Shown: piece after piece, positions 20,287 through 30,994 of the stretch
How the letters are laid out: every line of letters begins with the position of its first letter
How positions within the stretch are numbered: position 1 is the stretch's first letter
Source of the DNA: Priapulus caudatus
Taxonomy: Eukaryota; Priapulida; Priapulimorpha; Priapulimorphida; Priapulidae
Direction: 5' to 3'
DNA: 32,642 nt
Assembly (NCBI RefSeq): GCF_000485595.1
Contig: NW_014577407.1
Coordinates: forward strand, 99,140 to 131,781
Notes under the pieces: model-generated
What the model was told of the DNA's origin: nothing
The model's input: only the letters and a program-made list of their open reading frames with translations
Databases searched by the model: none
Position numbers and translations under genes: made by a program

Positions 20287-20690
20287 ACGTTGACAGGCAC
20301 AATGTTCAGATATAAGATATAGTGTATGTTAAATTAGGACCATTAGAAATTAGTTTATATTTAATTGGATAGAATGCTAGGTTCTTGTTCTTCCGTTACT
20401 TATTACCTCAATTGTATTTCTTGTTCCTAGCATGTTCCATATATATATGATATATATGAATATAATATACTATTTTTTATACGTAGACAACAGCAATGTG
20501 TCATTAAATTAAGTGTATGTTATTTAAGAAGGCCACTTCAGAAATTAGATTATATATTATATTATAATGGTGGCTTTCTTGTTCTTCGATTACTTATTAC
20601 AAGGGCCCCTCAATTGTCATTGTCGTTGTTCTAGATATACTGTACGTTCATATGAATGTTTAATTGTAATGTATATATTTTGATTTCTGT
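20287..20690. repeat. Tandem duplication (171-bp unit), copy B
   Basis: Two units each starting ACGTxGACA and containing the GTGTATGTTA and TTCTTGTTCTT landmarks. They are longer and noisier than the copy A units at 10715-11056. Confidence 0.7.
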
Positions 20691-20902
20691 TTGCGTGTAT
20701 ATTGGCAATAATTTATAGATCATCTAGATTGTACTTTTCCTCCGACTTTTTGATTACGCCTATTCAGGTACGTGGGAGGGGGAGGACCAGGCACATCGGT
20801 GGGCGGTGGTGAAGTAGGCGTAACACCACGGGCTCGTGGGACCTGCAGCGGTGTAGCGAGTAGTTGTGTGGAGCCCGGTGTGCAAGTGTATGATGGCCGT
20901 GG

Positions 20903-20937
20903 TGTATATATATATATATAGATAGATAGATAAGATA
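20903..20937. repeat. TA/GATA microsatellite
   Basis: (TA)n followed by GATAGATAGATA. Copy A has a T-run instead at the same place (about 11242-11252), so this locus differs between the copies. Confidence 0.75.
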
Positions 20938-21598
20938 ATGCCGACTACGTATCTTCTCTGCATCCGAATTATTCGCCATGGAAGACTTCAAACAGCCGAA
21001 GGCCGAATTGGTTTTAAATAAAATGCGATCGAGAGTGCAGGTAGAACCCGAGATGTATACAACGTTTAAGGGTGCCGTAAGGATTGCATATCATGATCGC
21101 ATATGTTAAATCGCTACCACGGTTGAGTCACGATTTCACTTCTACAGCCCCGAGTTATTCCCAGCCTGCGTTCGTTAAGAGTTCACTGGGGCCTGCTAGC
21201 ATCACCGGGTGTTTGCTTCAACTACATTTATGGACGCGGCTTTTGTTCAGGCAACTCTACAGTATCTTCAAGGGGCACGTAAGACCCGACACAAGACACC
21301 GCAACGACTCGGACGACGTATACAAGAGTCAGTGTTATGCTCGAGATTCTGACGCGCGCCGTAAAATGGATAGTCACGTCATTCTTTAATGCGTCAGAAG
21401 CCACTGTTCGGAGAATAAAGCACACGAAACATAGATAGGGCCGGATGTGGTAGAGGTTGTCAAGAAACTGACAAACAGAATGTGCGGCGGGAGCGAGGGC
21501 ACAGAACACAGGAAACGACATAAGGGACCAGGTCTCATCGCCGCCACGAAAGTAACCTTGTACAGGCGAAGAGGCTGGCAACCAAATACGACAATACC
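20938..21598. other. Copy B equivalent of 11245-11816
   Basis: Includes the counterpart of the candidate exon at 11501-11647 (TTTATGGACGCGGCTTTTGTTCAGG at about 21227), but the frame is lost after a few codons. Frames on both strands here are not shared with copy A. Confidence 0.4.
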
Positions 21599-22497
21599 CA
21601 GGCCAAGTAGACCGGGGGACAGTGGGAGGAGCTCAGTCACGGGAGTTCGAAACGGAAAACACGCTACGCGCACTGCATAAGACCCGACAAGCACAGGAAA
21701 CGGACACCACGAAGCGCTTAAGATTAAATGACTCCCAGCACCAAAAAAATACACAAACCAGAACTACTCACCCCCCCCCCCGAGAACAACGCCAAAAGAC
21801 AAATAAAATTTTTTTTTTTTAATTGGCAAGAATTCTCACCTACAGGTTGGCTCAACCCATTTATAGTAGTACAATAAGTTGCAAAATCTCCCACTCGTCG
21901 CGGCGAGGGCGTGAAACCAAAAGAATGCAACCCCCCCCCACCCGCCACCGACCCAAACACACTCAAACACAGGACACAACACACAAGCACATAGACAAAC
22001 AATTCGAATACACCCAGAAAAAAAAAACACCATACAAAGAAAACAAAAACACAAAAGCCAAAGCAGAACGAACCCGACTCGACACCCGTCTCCACAATAT
22101 ACCCACCTCGATAACAGAAAAAGAAGATCAGCGCCATTGGCTCTCGGATCATTCCGCAGCGTGGGTTCAGATTATTCAAGATACGCCACGCAACCCCCAG
22201 ATTACTCTCCAACCAGAAGTAGGCGGCAGATGTACAGGAGGTCGCAGGGTAGTGCCGACACGACCAATTGCTAACGTCTGAGAAAAGCGGACTATAAGGG
22301 GGTGTAATTTAAAAAAAATTCGGGGAGGAGAAGATAACCATACTAACGCGTTCGCCGAATAAATAGAGTTACGGATAAGACCCCCACCTGGTACAAAATA
22401 ATAGTAGACCGCTCTGCCGAGAAACAGTAAAAGTTGCCACCATTACAGTCTGAACGAACCCCCAAGACCAGGTGAGAGAGGGTGGCTACGGGCGCTG
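21599..22497. mobile_element. MITE-like element, copy B, expanded
   Basis: The left end CAGGCCAAGTAGACCGGGGG and the right end, whose reverse complement is CAGCGCCCGTAGCCACC, match the copy A element at 11817-12339. Copy B is 899 bp against 523 bp, mostly through an A/C-rich stretch at about 21950-22100 with no counterpart in copy A. The 162-codon minus-strand frame here (21724-22212) is low-complexity Phe/Val-rich translation of that tract and is not a gene. Confidence 0.45.
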
Positions 22498-23605
22498 AAC
22501 CGCTGTGATGTATTCCTGGTTGGAAAGACGGAGAAGTTACCAGAACGACAACACTTGGAGTAATGAGGCCAACCGATGAGAATACTCTTATACCTAGGGA
22601 GGTTGTTGCTTACTTTGTGCACTACTTTCGAATGCAAGCGTTTAACAACGACGAAACAACGAAAGCGGGTATCCCACGACCAGCCCGCCAGTGTGGTGAG
22701 GTGGAGTTGCGTGTGGTAGCCAACTCGTGGAGCGATCGCTTCACAATTGTGATTCAGAGAGTCTCGCAGTGGTGACAAAAGTGGAAAAATTCGGGGTCTG
22801 ACAACGCCGCTGTCTTTCGGTCAACCTTCCTCTCGGCAGATTATCGATCCCAGATCAGCTGACAGCGCACAGGTAGACACAGCTTTTGACAGAGGTGAGA
22901 ATGAGATTTTAAATATAAATAAAGATGACAGGATGTGGACTATTGTCGAACATAACCTTGAGCTTGAGGGAGGAAATGTGGAAGAAAGCACAGATGAGCG
23001 CTAATCCAACAAGTCGCGCTAACCCCAGAGCAAATGGAAGCAAGAGCAGAGTGCGTTCCATTATTCACATCAAGAAGGACGCACCCCACACAACCACGCG
23101 TCTATCAGAAGGGATGCACCAAAATCATTCCAGGGCCATAAGAACAGATAGAAGCCGGACCCCAACAGAGGAAACAACATCAAGCACTGGTGTCTAACAA
23201 GATCGGCCTACAAGAAGGAGGCATTACTAAGGGATAAATTAGTAGAAGAGCTAAGGACCAATCTACACATCGATACAATCCTATGGGAAAAGACTTCCTG
23301 TTTGTGGCATGTATATGTTATATTAAGATTTTTTAATCTCTATGGTGATGTAAAGGCATAAATATTATCTGTGACATTGTTCGTCTACCAAGGAGGATTT
23401 GGAGTGCATCTCTGTGGTGATGTACATGTCAAAGTAGAAGATGGTTATGGTGTGAGGTTGATAGTCGTCCTATGGCTTAGGTGCTGTCTAGGTAGAGAAA
23501 ATGTTCGTAGTTTGCAGTCAGTATAGCAATGTATTGGATTTACGCCCCGAATTATGAGCAGTTTAATACGCGCTAACAGGTATTCCGAAGCGGAAAAAGT
23601 TAGGT

Positions 23606-23637
23606 GGGAGGGAGAGGTGGGAGGACTAGGGGGAGGG
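23606..23637 (+). other. Potential G-quadruplex tract
   Basis: Five G-runs of at least three (GGG-A-GGG-AGAGGT-GGG-AGGACTA-GGGGG-A-GGG) with loops of 1-7 bases fit the usual quadruplex rule. The copy A version (about 13160-13195) is also G-rich but less regular. Confidence 0.5.
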
Positions 23638-24272
23638 AAGGACGCCAACACCCTGTCCCCCCCTCGTAGTGGTCAACTCGAAAGCTTATTACTACTTTGA
23701 CCACTACGCACATTCACCTTAAACCTATCGATTCTATAATATTATTTATTTCTCTCCCTTTTTACTACTATCTGAAATTATCTGTACAAATGAATGAAAA
23801 GTGCAAAATAAAAAAATAAAAAATGAATCTGTGGTTGATAGGTGACTGATAGGAGGACAACTGAAACTCACAGGGAACGAGACTATTCCGGTCCGACGGA
23901 TTTTAAACTCGTGATATCGCTCCGATATGCTGACATTAGACTTCCCACTTCTCTCGTTGTCACATCATTAGCCAATGTAGACACAGATGTGGTCACCAAT
24001 AGGTGAAGTCATCAGATGTCATGACCTCCTCAAACTAGAATCTTCACGTGACACATGACGTCACATGCAAAACCCCTATGTATAGACTCATATCTGTTGT
24101 CTCTTTCTCTCGCTGTATATATCTATCTATAAAAACATATCAATTCTGTCGTGTGTTTATCAAAGTTTGTTTTCATGCAATATATGCAATTATAAAATAA
24201 ACTCTTTCGTCATTAACCAATTGAAATGTTATGGTTGCACACTAGCAGATTTCAGTATTTGGGGGTGCATTG

Positions 24273-24306
24273 TGGCAAGATGGCGGCAGTTCCGCGGTGA
24301 CGTAAC
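24273..24306 (+). promoter_or_regulatory. YY1/CRE-like motif cluster, copy B
   Basis: CAAGATGGCGGCAG (YY1 consensus AAGATGGCGGC) then GGTGACGTAAC (CRE/ATF). The same order is found in copy A at 13876-13908. It is about 1.9 kb upstream of the large exon; the link is inference. Confidence 0.3.
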
Positions 24307-25625
24307 TCATTACTGACCGTGGTCAGTGGATAGGCTAAGCGCTATCCAGTTATTATATAGACATCAGTGGATGCCAGTGATTGTCTTATAAAAAAACTAG
24401 TCGGCTGTGTCAAGGCCATGTATCGGCTTTACGTACAAGTTTTTACCTTTGTGCATCATGCGTGCGATTAGAAAAAAATGAATAAACTGCGCGCGTCGTA
24501 CTGCACTGGTGCTAAACCCAAAACATACTCGACTGCTTCGCTGAGTGTTTTTTTTTTGCATAAAATGTATGCGTGGTTGTGTGTATTTCTGCTTGTGTAC
24601 AAATTTACAATTGTTAATGCGAAACACATTTCACGTTTAAAAATCAGGGACAGCTAGTCGCTTAAGGCTCAGATGACAATATATATATACAATTTATATA
24701 ACTAAACAGTTGTAAAGTTATATATTAATATATATTTTTTGTTATTATGGATTTCATTAGTTACATCGATATATGCAGATTCAGATGCAAGTAACTGCAA
24801 TGAAAAAATTCTTATTATTCGACCCATCGTAAGCTTGTGACGAGTGCCTGACTACGCAAAACATATGCGTCCAAGTAGGATATAGGGCAGCATTATCGCA
24901 CAGTGCCACGTGTGTAGAGCCCAACAGCTCGTTGATCGTAGCAGGTTGTTAGTTCGTATTATCGTATACTGCACCTTTACTTTTGGTAGTTGTCACTTCA
25001 CGTGCTAACGGTGATCGCTCATATACAATGACGGTGCAGGCGCAGTACCGCGTCTCATGTGAAATGTGCTATATATAACGCATTGCTGAGGAAAGCTGTG
25101 AAAGGCAAAGAAGCGTATCATGCCAAAGCAGTTGCTGTTGCTAAGCGCGCATTGTATGTGTACCTTGTTTACTTAGAAGATGGAGACATCGTATTTACCA
25201 TTAGCATCTTACGTAATAACTGAAAATAGTGACCACATCCTGTGTTCCTGTAAGAACAATTGTAGACGGACGAGTCCAGGGGCGTATGTATACGTCCCTG
25301 CTTAGTAAGGGATGGAGTTTGTACGTTATACGGCAACACATTGTCTTGCAACGCGAACAATTAATTGCCAAAACAGAGAGTAAAGTAAATCTATTGAATG
25401 AGAACTTGTTTATGACAAAATGTCAATGAGATATGCCAAAATGTCATAAACAATAGAACCCAACAAGTCGACGAACAATTGCGTGTACCACAACAACATA
25501 TAGCATATATATTTTGCAATGCCGTTGCTACCATTCTCCTACATAGCCAGCGATGTTGCTATCTCTCCATATGTTGTGGGTATAAACCCAGAGTTTCCGT
25601 CTTGGTTCTTTCTTCTCCTTTGTTG

Positions 25626-25825
25626 TAATGCAGTATAGCCTATATTAACTTCGTCTTACTTTTAGTGCAGTATTCACTATATTAACTTCTTAATTTTGAT
25701 TGCTTCTAATGCAGTAGTCACTATATTAACTTCTTCCTTATTATTGATTGTAATACAGTATACAGTATATTAACACCTTTCTTCGTCTTGCTTCCAACGC
25801 AGTATGCAGTGTATTAACTTCATTA
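25626..25825. repeat. ~44-bp degenerate tandem repeat, copy B
   Basis: Five units begin at about 25630, 25667, 25711, 25755 and 25799, each G/ACAGTATxCAxTATATTAAC followed by T/C-rich filler. Spacing is 37 then 44, 44 and 44 bp. Present in copy A at 15294-15492. Confidence 0.75.
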
Positions 25826-26245
25826 CTGCTGAGCCCACACTGTTGCACCTTCACTCTGGCCATGTAAAACTGATTGACTGCCCACCGAAAAACACCAGCT
25901 TACGCCAGACATCGAAACTGAAAACGAAACCTGTCAGCATTTCTGGTGCAACTCACTGCCCAGTCTACCTTGAATTTCTTTACATGTGACAGTCCTACAG
26001 TGCTAAGGGCTCCGGAGTTGCCGCTCTCATGTTTAGTATTTAGTTGTTCTCCATAATTTTCTCTCCATAATATTGATATTGATATTGACATCTTGCTACC
26101 TCTGCACTGTATTGCATATTCTGCCACAACTAGCATATGTTATTCTTCTTGCTACAAGCAAGCTGGTGGTTAAACTACAAAGATTCGTCTGTTGATATGT
26201 AATTACGATAACATTATTGTGTTATCATGCAGATTTTCTTTGCAG
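25826..26245. other. Presumed intron before the large exon
   Basis: No coding motif is seen. It ends with the splice-acceptor-like TTTTCTTTGCAG at 26234-26245. Contains GATATTGATATTGATATTG near 26066-26087. Confidence 0.45.
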
Positions 26246-27704
26246 GAGTTGACAAGAGTGATGAAACTAAAGCGGACTTTGTGGTGCCCTCACATGCATT
26301 ACTAGGACAGCAGCAGCAACAGCAGGCGGCAGTACCATTGAACGTGAGATGCATGCAACAACCAGTCTCACAGAAATCCCTTTCTCAACTGTGTTATTTT
26401 AGCGACCATGCTCCTGATTCGCATCAATTGTGTCATGAGCGGGTTATGTTTGCAAATAAAGGAGTATCCAAAAATGGAGTGGGTTATACTATTTCAACCG
26501 TGGGAAATGTTGGCGAGGTGCCGATAACATGTATTCCCTCTAATAAGGCTGGGAAGGACATTGGCGCACAGCATACAAAACGCCCAAGGATATCATGTAC
26601 TCCCATAATGGAAACGAACAATACTGGACTTGAAGATGAGGAATCCATCACACCTCTATGTCTGCAACAATTAGCCACATCAACCACCATTGAGCTGCCA
26701 CAGCGAGAACCAGTCATCACACAAGTAATAGAGCAACCGCTGCATAACATAGCTCTCCTGCATATCCTCAGGGAAGATTATATGTGTTACGTTGAGGAGT
26801 GGAATCAGCATTTCATAGCCATGGGGCTGCAGAAGGTCAGATTATTACATCATGGTATGAGCAGCCAACAGCAAGAGTCGTGTGATGGCAATAGGATCAT
26901 TGAACAAAGAGGGCTGAAACCTCCCATAGCTGTGGAACTATATGAGAAACAGTCGGCTGAAAGGTTATCACAGCCCCACCTTTTAGGGAGTCGTGATTGT
27001 TTTATGTGTACAATATCCAATTACATTCCAAAGAAACCACATTGTGGTATTGTTTGCTATGCGAATGGCAAACCACTGCCCAGCTTTCTTGACTGGCTTG
27101 CTGCAGCTGCCACCCCGCATATCAGTGATAATCAGTCAAATGTTGTATCCTTCCATGGGCTAAGTAATAGCATTAATACACAGTCATCTGATAAAGTGTC
27201 ACAACATAGGCTAAGCAGTATCACCGACTCCAATATATCTCAGCATAGCATTGAGAACGGCATGCAGCTGCTTCAGGAGAATGTGCACACCATTAGAAAG
27301 TTATTCAGCATACCACAAATGATAACTTCTAGTGCTATGGCTGGTGGATCAACAGAAAAGAAAGAGTGCAATTCCCAGTTAGTCTCTACCAGCATTAAAT
27401 CCAGTATTAGCTCGGATGCTCAAGAACCTCATCTCAGGTAATGTACTGTTTAGAACAAGCAATTATCCTCATCCTGATCCTCATGGGAACGCGAGTGAGT
27501 GTACACCTAGGAAATATCCACTTATATTGAGTGAGGAAGAAACGGATAATCAGTTAGGAAGCATGACCTCAGTCTGTGTGGCAGAGCAAATGAAGAGTTG
27601 AGATACAGCAGTTAAATGATTTTGGAGAAGGCTTGCCTGCACTGCCATTTTCTCCGCATGATGAAATAAACAGCGTGAGCATAGAGTTAATATCACATTC
27701 ATGA
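26246..27704 (+). CDS. Large terminal exon of an unrecognised protein (two apparent frameshifts)
   Basis: The longest intact frame in the window: 397 codons from the acceptor TTTGCAG at 26245 to a TAA at 27439. An in-frame ATG at 26227 lies upstream of the acceptor, so it is probably not the real start; the first codon is split (phase 1). I recognise no domain. A short poly-Gln run (GQQQQQQAA) lies near residue 27, and the middle contains HNIALLHILREDYMCYVEEW and a Cys-containing SRDCFMCTISNYIPKKPHCG segment. The C-terminal part is Ser/Gln-rich. Coding quality continues past the stop in a second frame (27416-27598, NVLFRTSNYPHPDPHG...) and then a third (27597-27704, VEIQQLNDFGEGLPALPFSP), so two indels or errors probably split one exon ending at TGA 27702-27704. 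Alternatively CAG|GTAATG at 27437/27438 is a splice donor. Upstream exons are not identified. Confidence 0.55.
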
Positions 27705-28572
27705 GAGGACTCTCTACATTGGTAACTTAACGCAGGGAAATAGATGACAGTCAGTCATAGAATACATGTCATTACAGAGAGGGTCTTCTCTTATTACGAT
27801 TTCCATTCTGATTCTGTCGTTTTGCATAATGCTGAGGGCATTATCGGTCAGAGTCAGAGTGCAGAGACAGCTGACAAGCCGTGACATGAACACGTAAGGT
27901 GGGCACGGTGAACTCGAGGAGACATTCTTATCAATGTGACAGCGGGCAACAGTATGGGCTTGTTTAAGCAGTTGGGCGTTGTGCTGAACACTTGCGAGTG
28001 CGATATGTTGAGCAGTAATTCATTGTTGGTGAGTAGTGTTTGGTAGGAATCGACGAGGAGTTTGGAAGATTGTTAGGATCGATTGTGGAGAACGTCATAG
28101 ATGACTGATAATCAGCACAGTGATTGTTACGCATACGAACGATTACTACTGCTTTCCATTGGGTCAGACCTCGAGCTTGGATGGACAGCGAAACACATTG
28201 CAGGTTGATTTATCGGTGATTTAGGTCGGTTTATAATGGCGAGTCGACATTGCAAACGGGGCACGTTAGATATATATAATATGTAACCTCATACCACCCG
28301 CCAAAGAAGTTAGGGGGTATACTGGAATCAATCAGTCTGTCTGGTCGTCTTACACTAGAATTGTGCGCAGATTTCCTCGAAAAGTACTGGACGGATTTCA
28401 CACATCAGTACCCAAAGTAGTTGTGCACCTGCAATGAATTTTTTTGGTCCGAAATTTTAGGAAAGATTTATGGCCGTTTTCCGTAAATAAACCCATTTGG
28501 TTATATATGACATGCTGATGCCATCTAATGGATTATTTCATACATAACTGCCGAGCCACTACTCGCGCTGAG
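27705..28572. other. Probable 3' UTR and intergenic sequence
   Basis: No protein motif follows the last frame. An AATAAA site at 28486-28491 could be a polyadenylation signal for the gene at 26246-27704. The rest is unremarkable. Confidence 0.35.
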
Positions 28573-28713
28573 AGGGTCTATGTCCCCTGGGGTACTGCCG
28601 GAACGTACCCTGGGAACGTACCCCATATCAAATAGTGACCAGGGTACGTTCCGGTATACCGGACCGTACCCAGGGTACGTACCGGCAGTACCCTGGGGGA
28701 CATATAGACCCTA
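28573..28713. mobile_element. GTAC fold-back palindrome, ~140 bp
   Basis: The left arm (AGGGTCTATGTCCCCTGGGG, then TACTGCCGGAACGTACCCTG) is mirrored by the right arm ending CCCTGGGGGACATATAGACC with a 2-base indel and few mismatches over about 50 bp each. The centre has further ACGTACCC/GGGTACGT motifs. The CTATGT-CCC-GGTAC arrangement resembles the repeat units at 1-94 and 459-547, suggesting one family. Confidence 0.7.
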
Positions 28714-28831
28714 TGAGCACTACTCGCATACAATAAAATGCCCTGGCCGTTAATTCGTGCCAGCTGTTTGCCAAAATCGCCTCCCTTCAGATAAGCGCAC
28801 ATATAAATAACGGCCCCACATGTGGTTATAA

Positions 28832-28835
<4 letters not shown>

Positions 28836-28887
<52 letters not shown>
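28836..28887. repeat. (CT)n microsatellite
   Basis: About 26 CT units, followed by CCCTCCCTCC and a GTGC/GTGTG tract to about 28940. Any open frame through it (Arg-Glu repeats on the minus strand) is an artefact. Confidence 0.95.
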
Positions 28888-28891
<4 letters not shown>

Positions 28892-29110
28892 CCTCCGTGT
28901 GTGCGTGCTGGCGTGCGTGCGTGCGTGTGTGTGTGCGCGCTACAATTAATAAACATACAGGCACCGTAACAGCTCAAAACCGGCGCGGGGTGGGGGGTAT
29001 TATTAGTCCCCCTCTGTGACCATCATTCTAGTTTTAGTATGTACATGCAAACATCTAAATGCATAGGTTTCGGATTACATGTTAGTTCCGGTGAAGCAAT
29101 TGTTATCAGC

Positions 29111-29331
29111 CCTTGACACCCATGAGATTCTAGAATTTGTGATTGTTTTGTGATAGTTTGTAACCTAACCTAATAGTAAATGTCTTTTACATACACATAA
29201 CATGTAACATGTAATTAATCGTTAAGCAGCCGCGATTAATATCGCAGCAATCAAAGCAGTGGTATATATTTCCTTGACTCCCAAGGAATTTGAGAGATTG
29301 TGATTGTTTGTGATAGTTTGCGACCTAACCT
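29111..29331. repeat. Pair of ~60-bp diverged direct repeats
   Basis: 29111-29171 and 29272-29331 both run CCTTGACxCCCA ... TTGTGATTGTTT(T)GTGATAG then TTTGxxACCTAACCT. About 160 bp separates their starts. No gene is seen in or around them; nature unknown. Confidence 0.65.
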
Positions 29332-30324
29332 CTCTTATAAGTTGCTGGTGTGATCATGCCTTGCATCATGATCATGCATCTGAATGAATTCAAGAGCTAA
29401 TAAAACTAGGGTATTATTTGCTCTTGGTGATATTTAAAGCGATATTTGTAAACGATTGTATTTGTAAGTTTGTAAACGATACTAGAATACTGTATAGTGC
29501 TCGAACAATATATATTCTTGTATCACTTGAAACAAAGTTTGAGCCAGCCATCATTATTCTAACATCTTTTTTTACACAATTACATAAGTAAATATTTCAT
29601 GTTATTAAGTGTATAAATGAGTAATAATTATTTTCCAAGTGATTAAATCTATTCACTCCAAACAATTAACATTGTACAAAATTATTATTGAATTCAAACT
29701 GATATAAGCCTACCATCCTAGTGTAATGTTGAATTACGTTTGTTGAATAAATGATATAGAAGGAATTCAAACTTGTGTGGTAAACCGAATAAACTTTAAT
29801 ATATGCTCGCACACAGTGTGTCCATCTTGCACAAAGAGACAAAGAAACACGCACACGCGCCTGAGCGTGTGTGCTTACTCATGCGACCACAACCAGACTC
29901 CTCGACTCCTACATCTCTGTCCTTCCAAAACCCCCGCCATGTCTACGCTCGATCTGCACCCCTATTTTACAATGACTCGAGAATCTGCCTAACCTAAAAC
30001 ACGCTTATCCAATTCCCAGTAACATCAATGCGGCCACACAAAATGCTCGACGTTGTGTCTAGATAGACTATTACTAAAACAACCCCTAGTCTAACTCCAC
30101 TGACTACTCTATAGTCGCGTTCACACGGTCATGGTTTGGCTCGAGCCAAATGGGCTAGATTTGGCTCGGGCCGGTTTGAGTCTGAGCGTTCACACGTACG
30201 CAAGTGAATACTGTCTGTCAAATTAAAATAAATGTTATTGCACAAATATCTCACTAATATTAAAGTATAGCGCTGGCTAACCTTTTCGATAGCTCGCGCG
30301 CGTACACATAGCCATAGTATGGTG
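29332..30324. other. Non-coding stretch with a 16-bp palindrome
   Basis: TTTGGCTCGAGCCAAA at 30135-30150 is a perfect palindrome. GCGTTCACACG occurs as a direct repeat at 30117-30127 and 30186-30196 around it. Short frames near 29780-29990 show no family features. Confidence 0.45.
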
Positions 30325-30691
30325 GCCGAGATGGCTACGGATATTTTTATTCCAAATTCATTTTCATTTCAAATTCATTTTCATTCCAAACTCATTTTCA
30401 TTTCAAATTCATTTTCATTTTCGTTTCAAATTCATTTTCATTTTCATTTTCATTTCAAATTCATTTTCATTTTCATTTTCATTTCAAATTCATTTTCATT
30501 TTCATTTTCATTTTCATTTCAATTATTTTCATTTCATTTCATGTCCATTCCATTTTCATTTCAACATTCATTTCCATTTTTATTTATTTCAAATTCATTT
30601 TCATTTTCATTTCTCAAAAAAAAAACAAAAAAATTCATTTCATTTTTCATTTGCGGATGAAACTCGCGCGTGCCGAGATGGCTACGGATAT
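30325..30691. repeat. TTTCAT-type array flanked by 20-bp direct repeats
   Basis: 30345-30655 is built from TTCATTTTCATTTCAAATTC-like units in a ladder of 6-, 12- and ~20-bp periods. Both edges carry the identical 20-mer GCCGAGATGGCTACGGATAT (30325-30344 and 30672-30691). The 113-codon Phe/Ser-rich frame over the array is not a gene. Confidence 0.85.
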
Positions 30692-30994
30692 GTGTGGGCG
30701 GCGGAGTGACATCACTTCCCCTTAGGGGAGTCAACAGAAGAGACAACGCCAAGTTGTTTTGGTTTATGATCCGGTAGATAAGTACGTTTCTCGTGATGGT
30801 ATATTCCATGAAAAACACATTTTACTCATGTAATATAACATAATTATCACTTAAATTGCAATTCTTTGGTGTAAAATGTTGATTTTTTCATCTTCATCTT
30901 AAAGTTATTAGAGGGTCTCGGCTCTCGTAATACGACATACGTACGTAGGTACGTACGTAGGTACGTACTGCCAACTGTCGTATGGTACTATAGC
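30692..30994. repeat. Spacer with GTAC-rich tract
   Basis: 30937-30967 is a TACGTACGTAGGTACGTACG tract. The remainder is AT-rich without coding signals. Confidence 0.6.

Larger units (their letters stand above)
22498..25625. other. Mostly non-coding stretch of copy B
   Basis: Collinear with 12340-15293. It holds a G-rich tract (23606-23637), a TGACGTCA site near 24057, an ATAAAATAAA polyadenylation-like site near 24195, the promoter-like cluster at 24273-24306 and a hairpin at 25277-25300. No reading frame is maintained between the copies. Confidence 0.45.
16413..26679. repeat. Large duplicated block, copy B (contig start)
   Basis: Collinear with 7442-16387. It starts immediately after the gap within the PIN-like gene (GGCCGTCTGCATGCTCC matches copy A at ~7442) and runs past the point where copy A stops. 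Copy B is about 1.3 kb longer, from a 486-bp insertion (19125-19610), expansion around 21.6-22.5 kb and many one-base insertions. Neither copy is uniformly better: the Penelope domain and large exon are cleaner here, while the PIN tail and the 10-12.5 kb equivalent are cleaner in copy A. Confidence 0.9.

Noticed and set aside
21724-22212. 162-codon minus-strand frame rich in Phe/Val/Leu
   Set aside because: It is the translation of an A/C-rich low-complexity tract found only in copy B; no homologous frame exists in copy A and no domain is visible.
28578-28977. Arg-Glu repeat protein on the minus strand
   Set aside because: It is the (CT)n microsatellite and neighbouring fold-back read as protein.
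30319-30660. 113-codon Phe/Ser-rich frame
   Set aside because: It is the TTTCAT-type array read in one frame.
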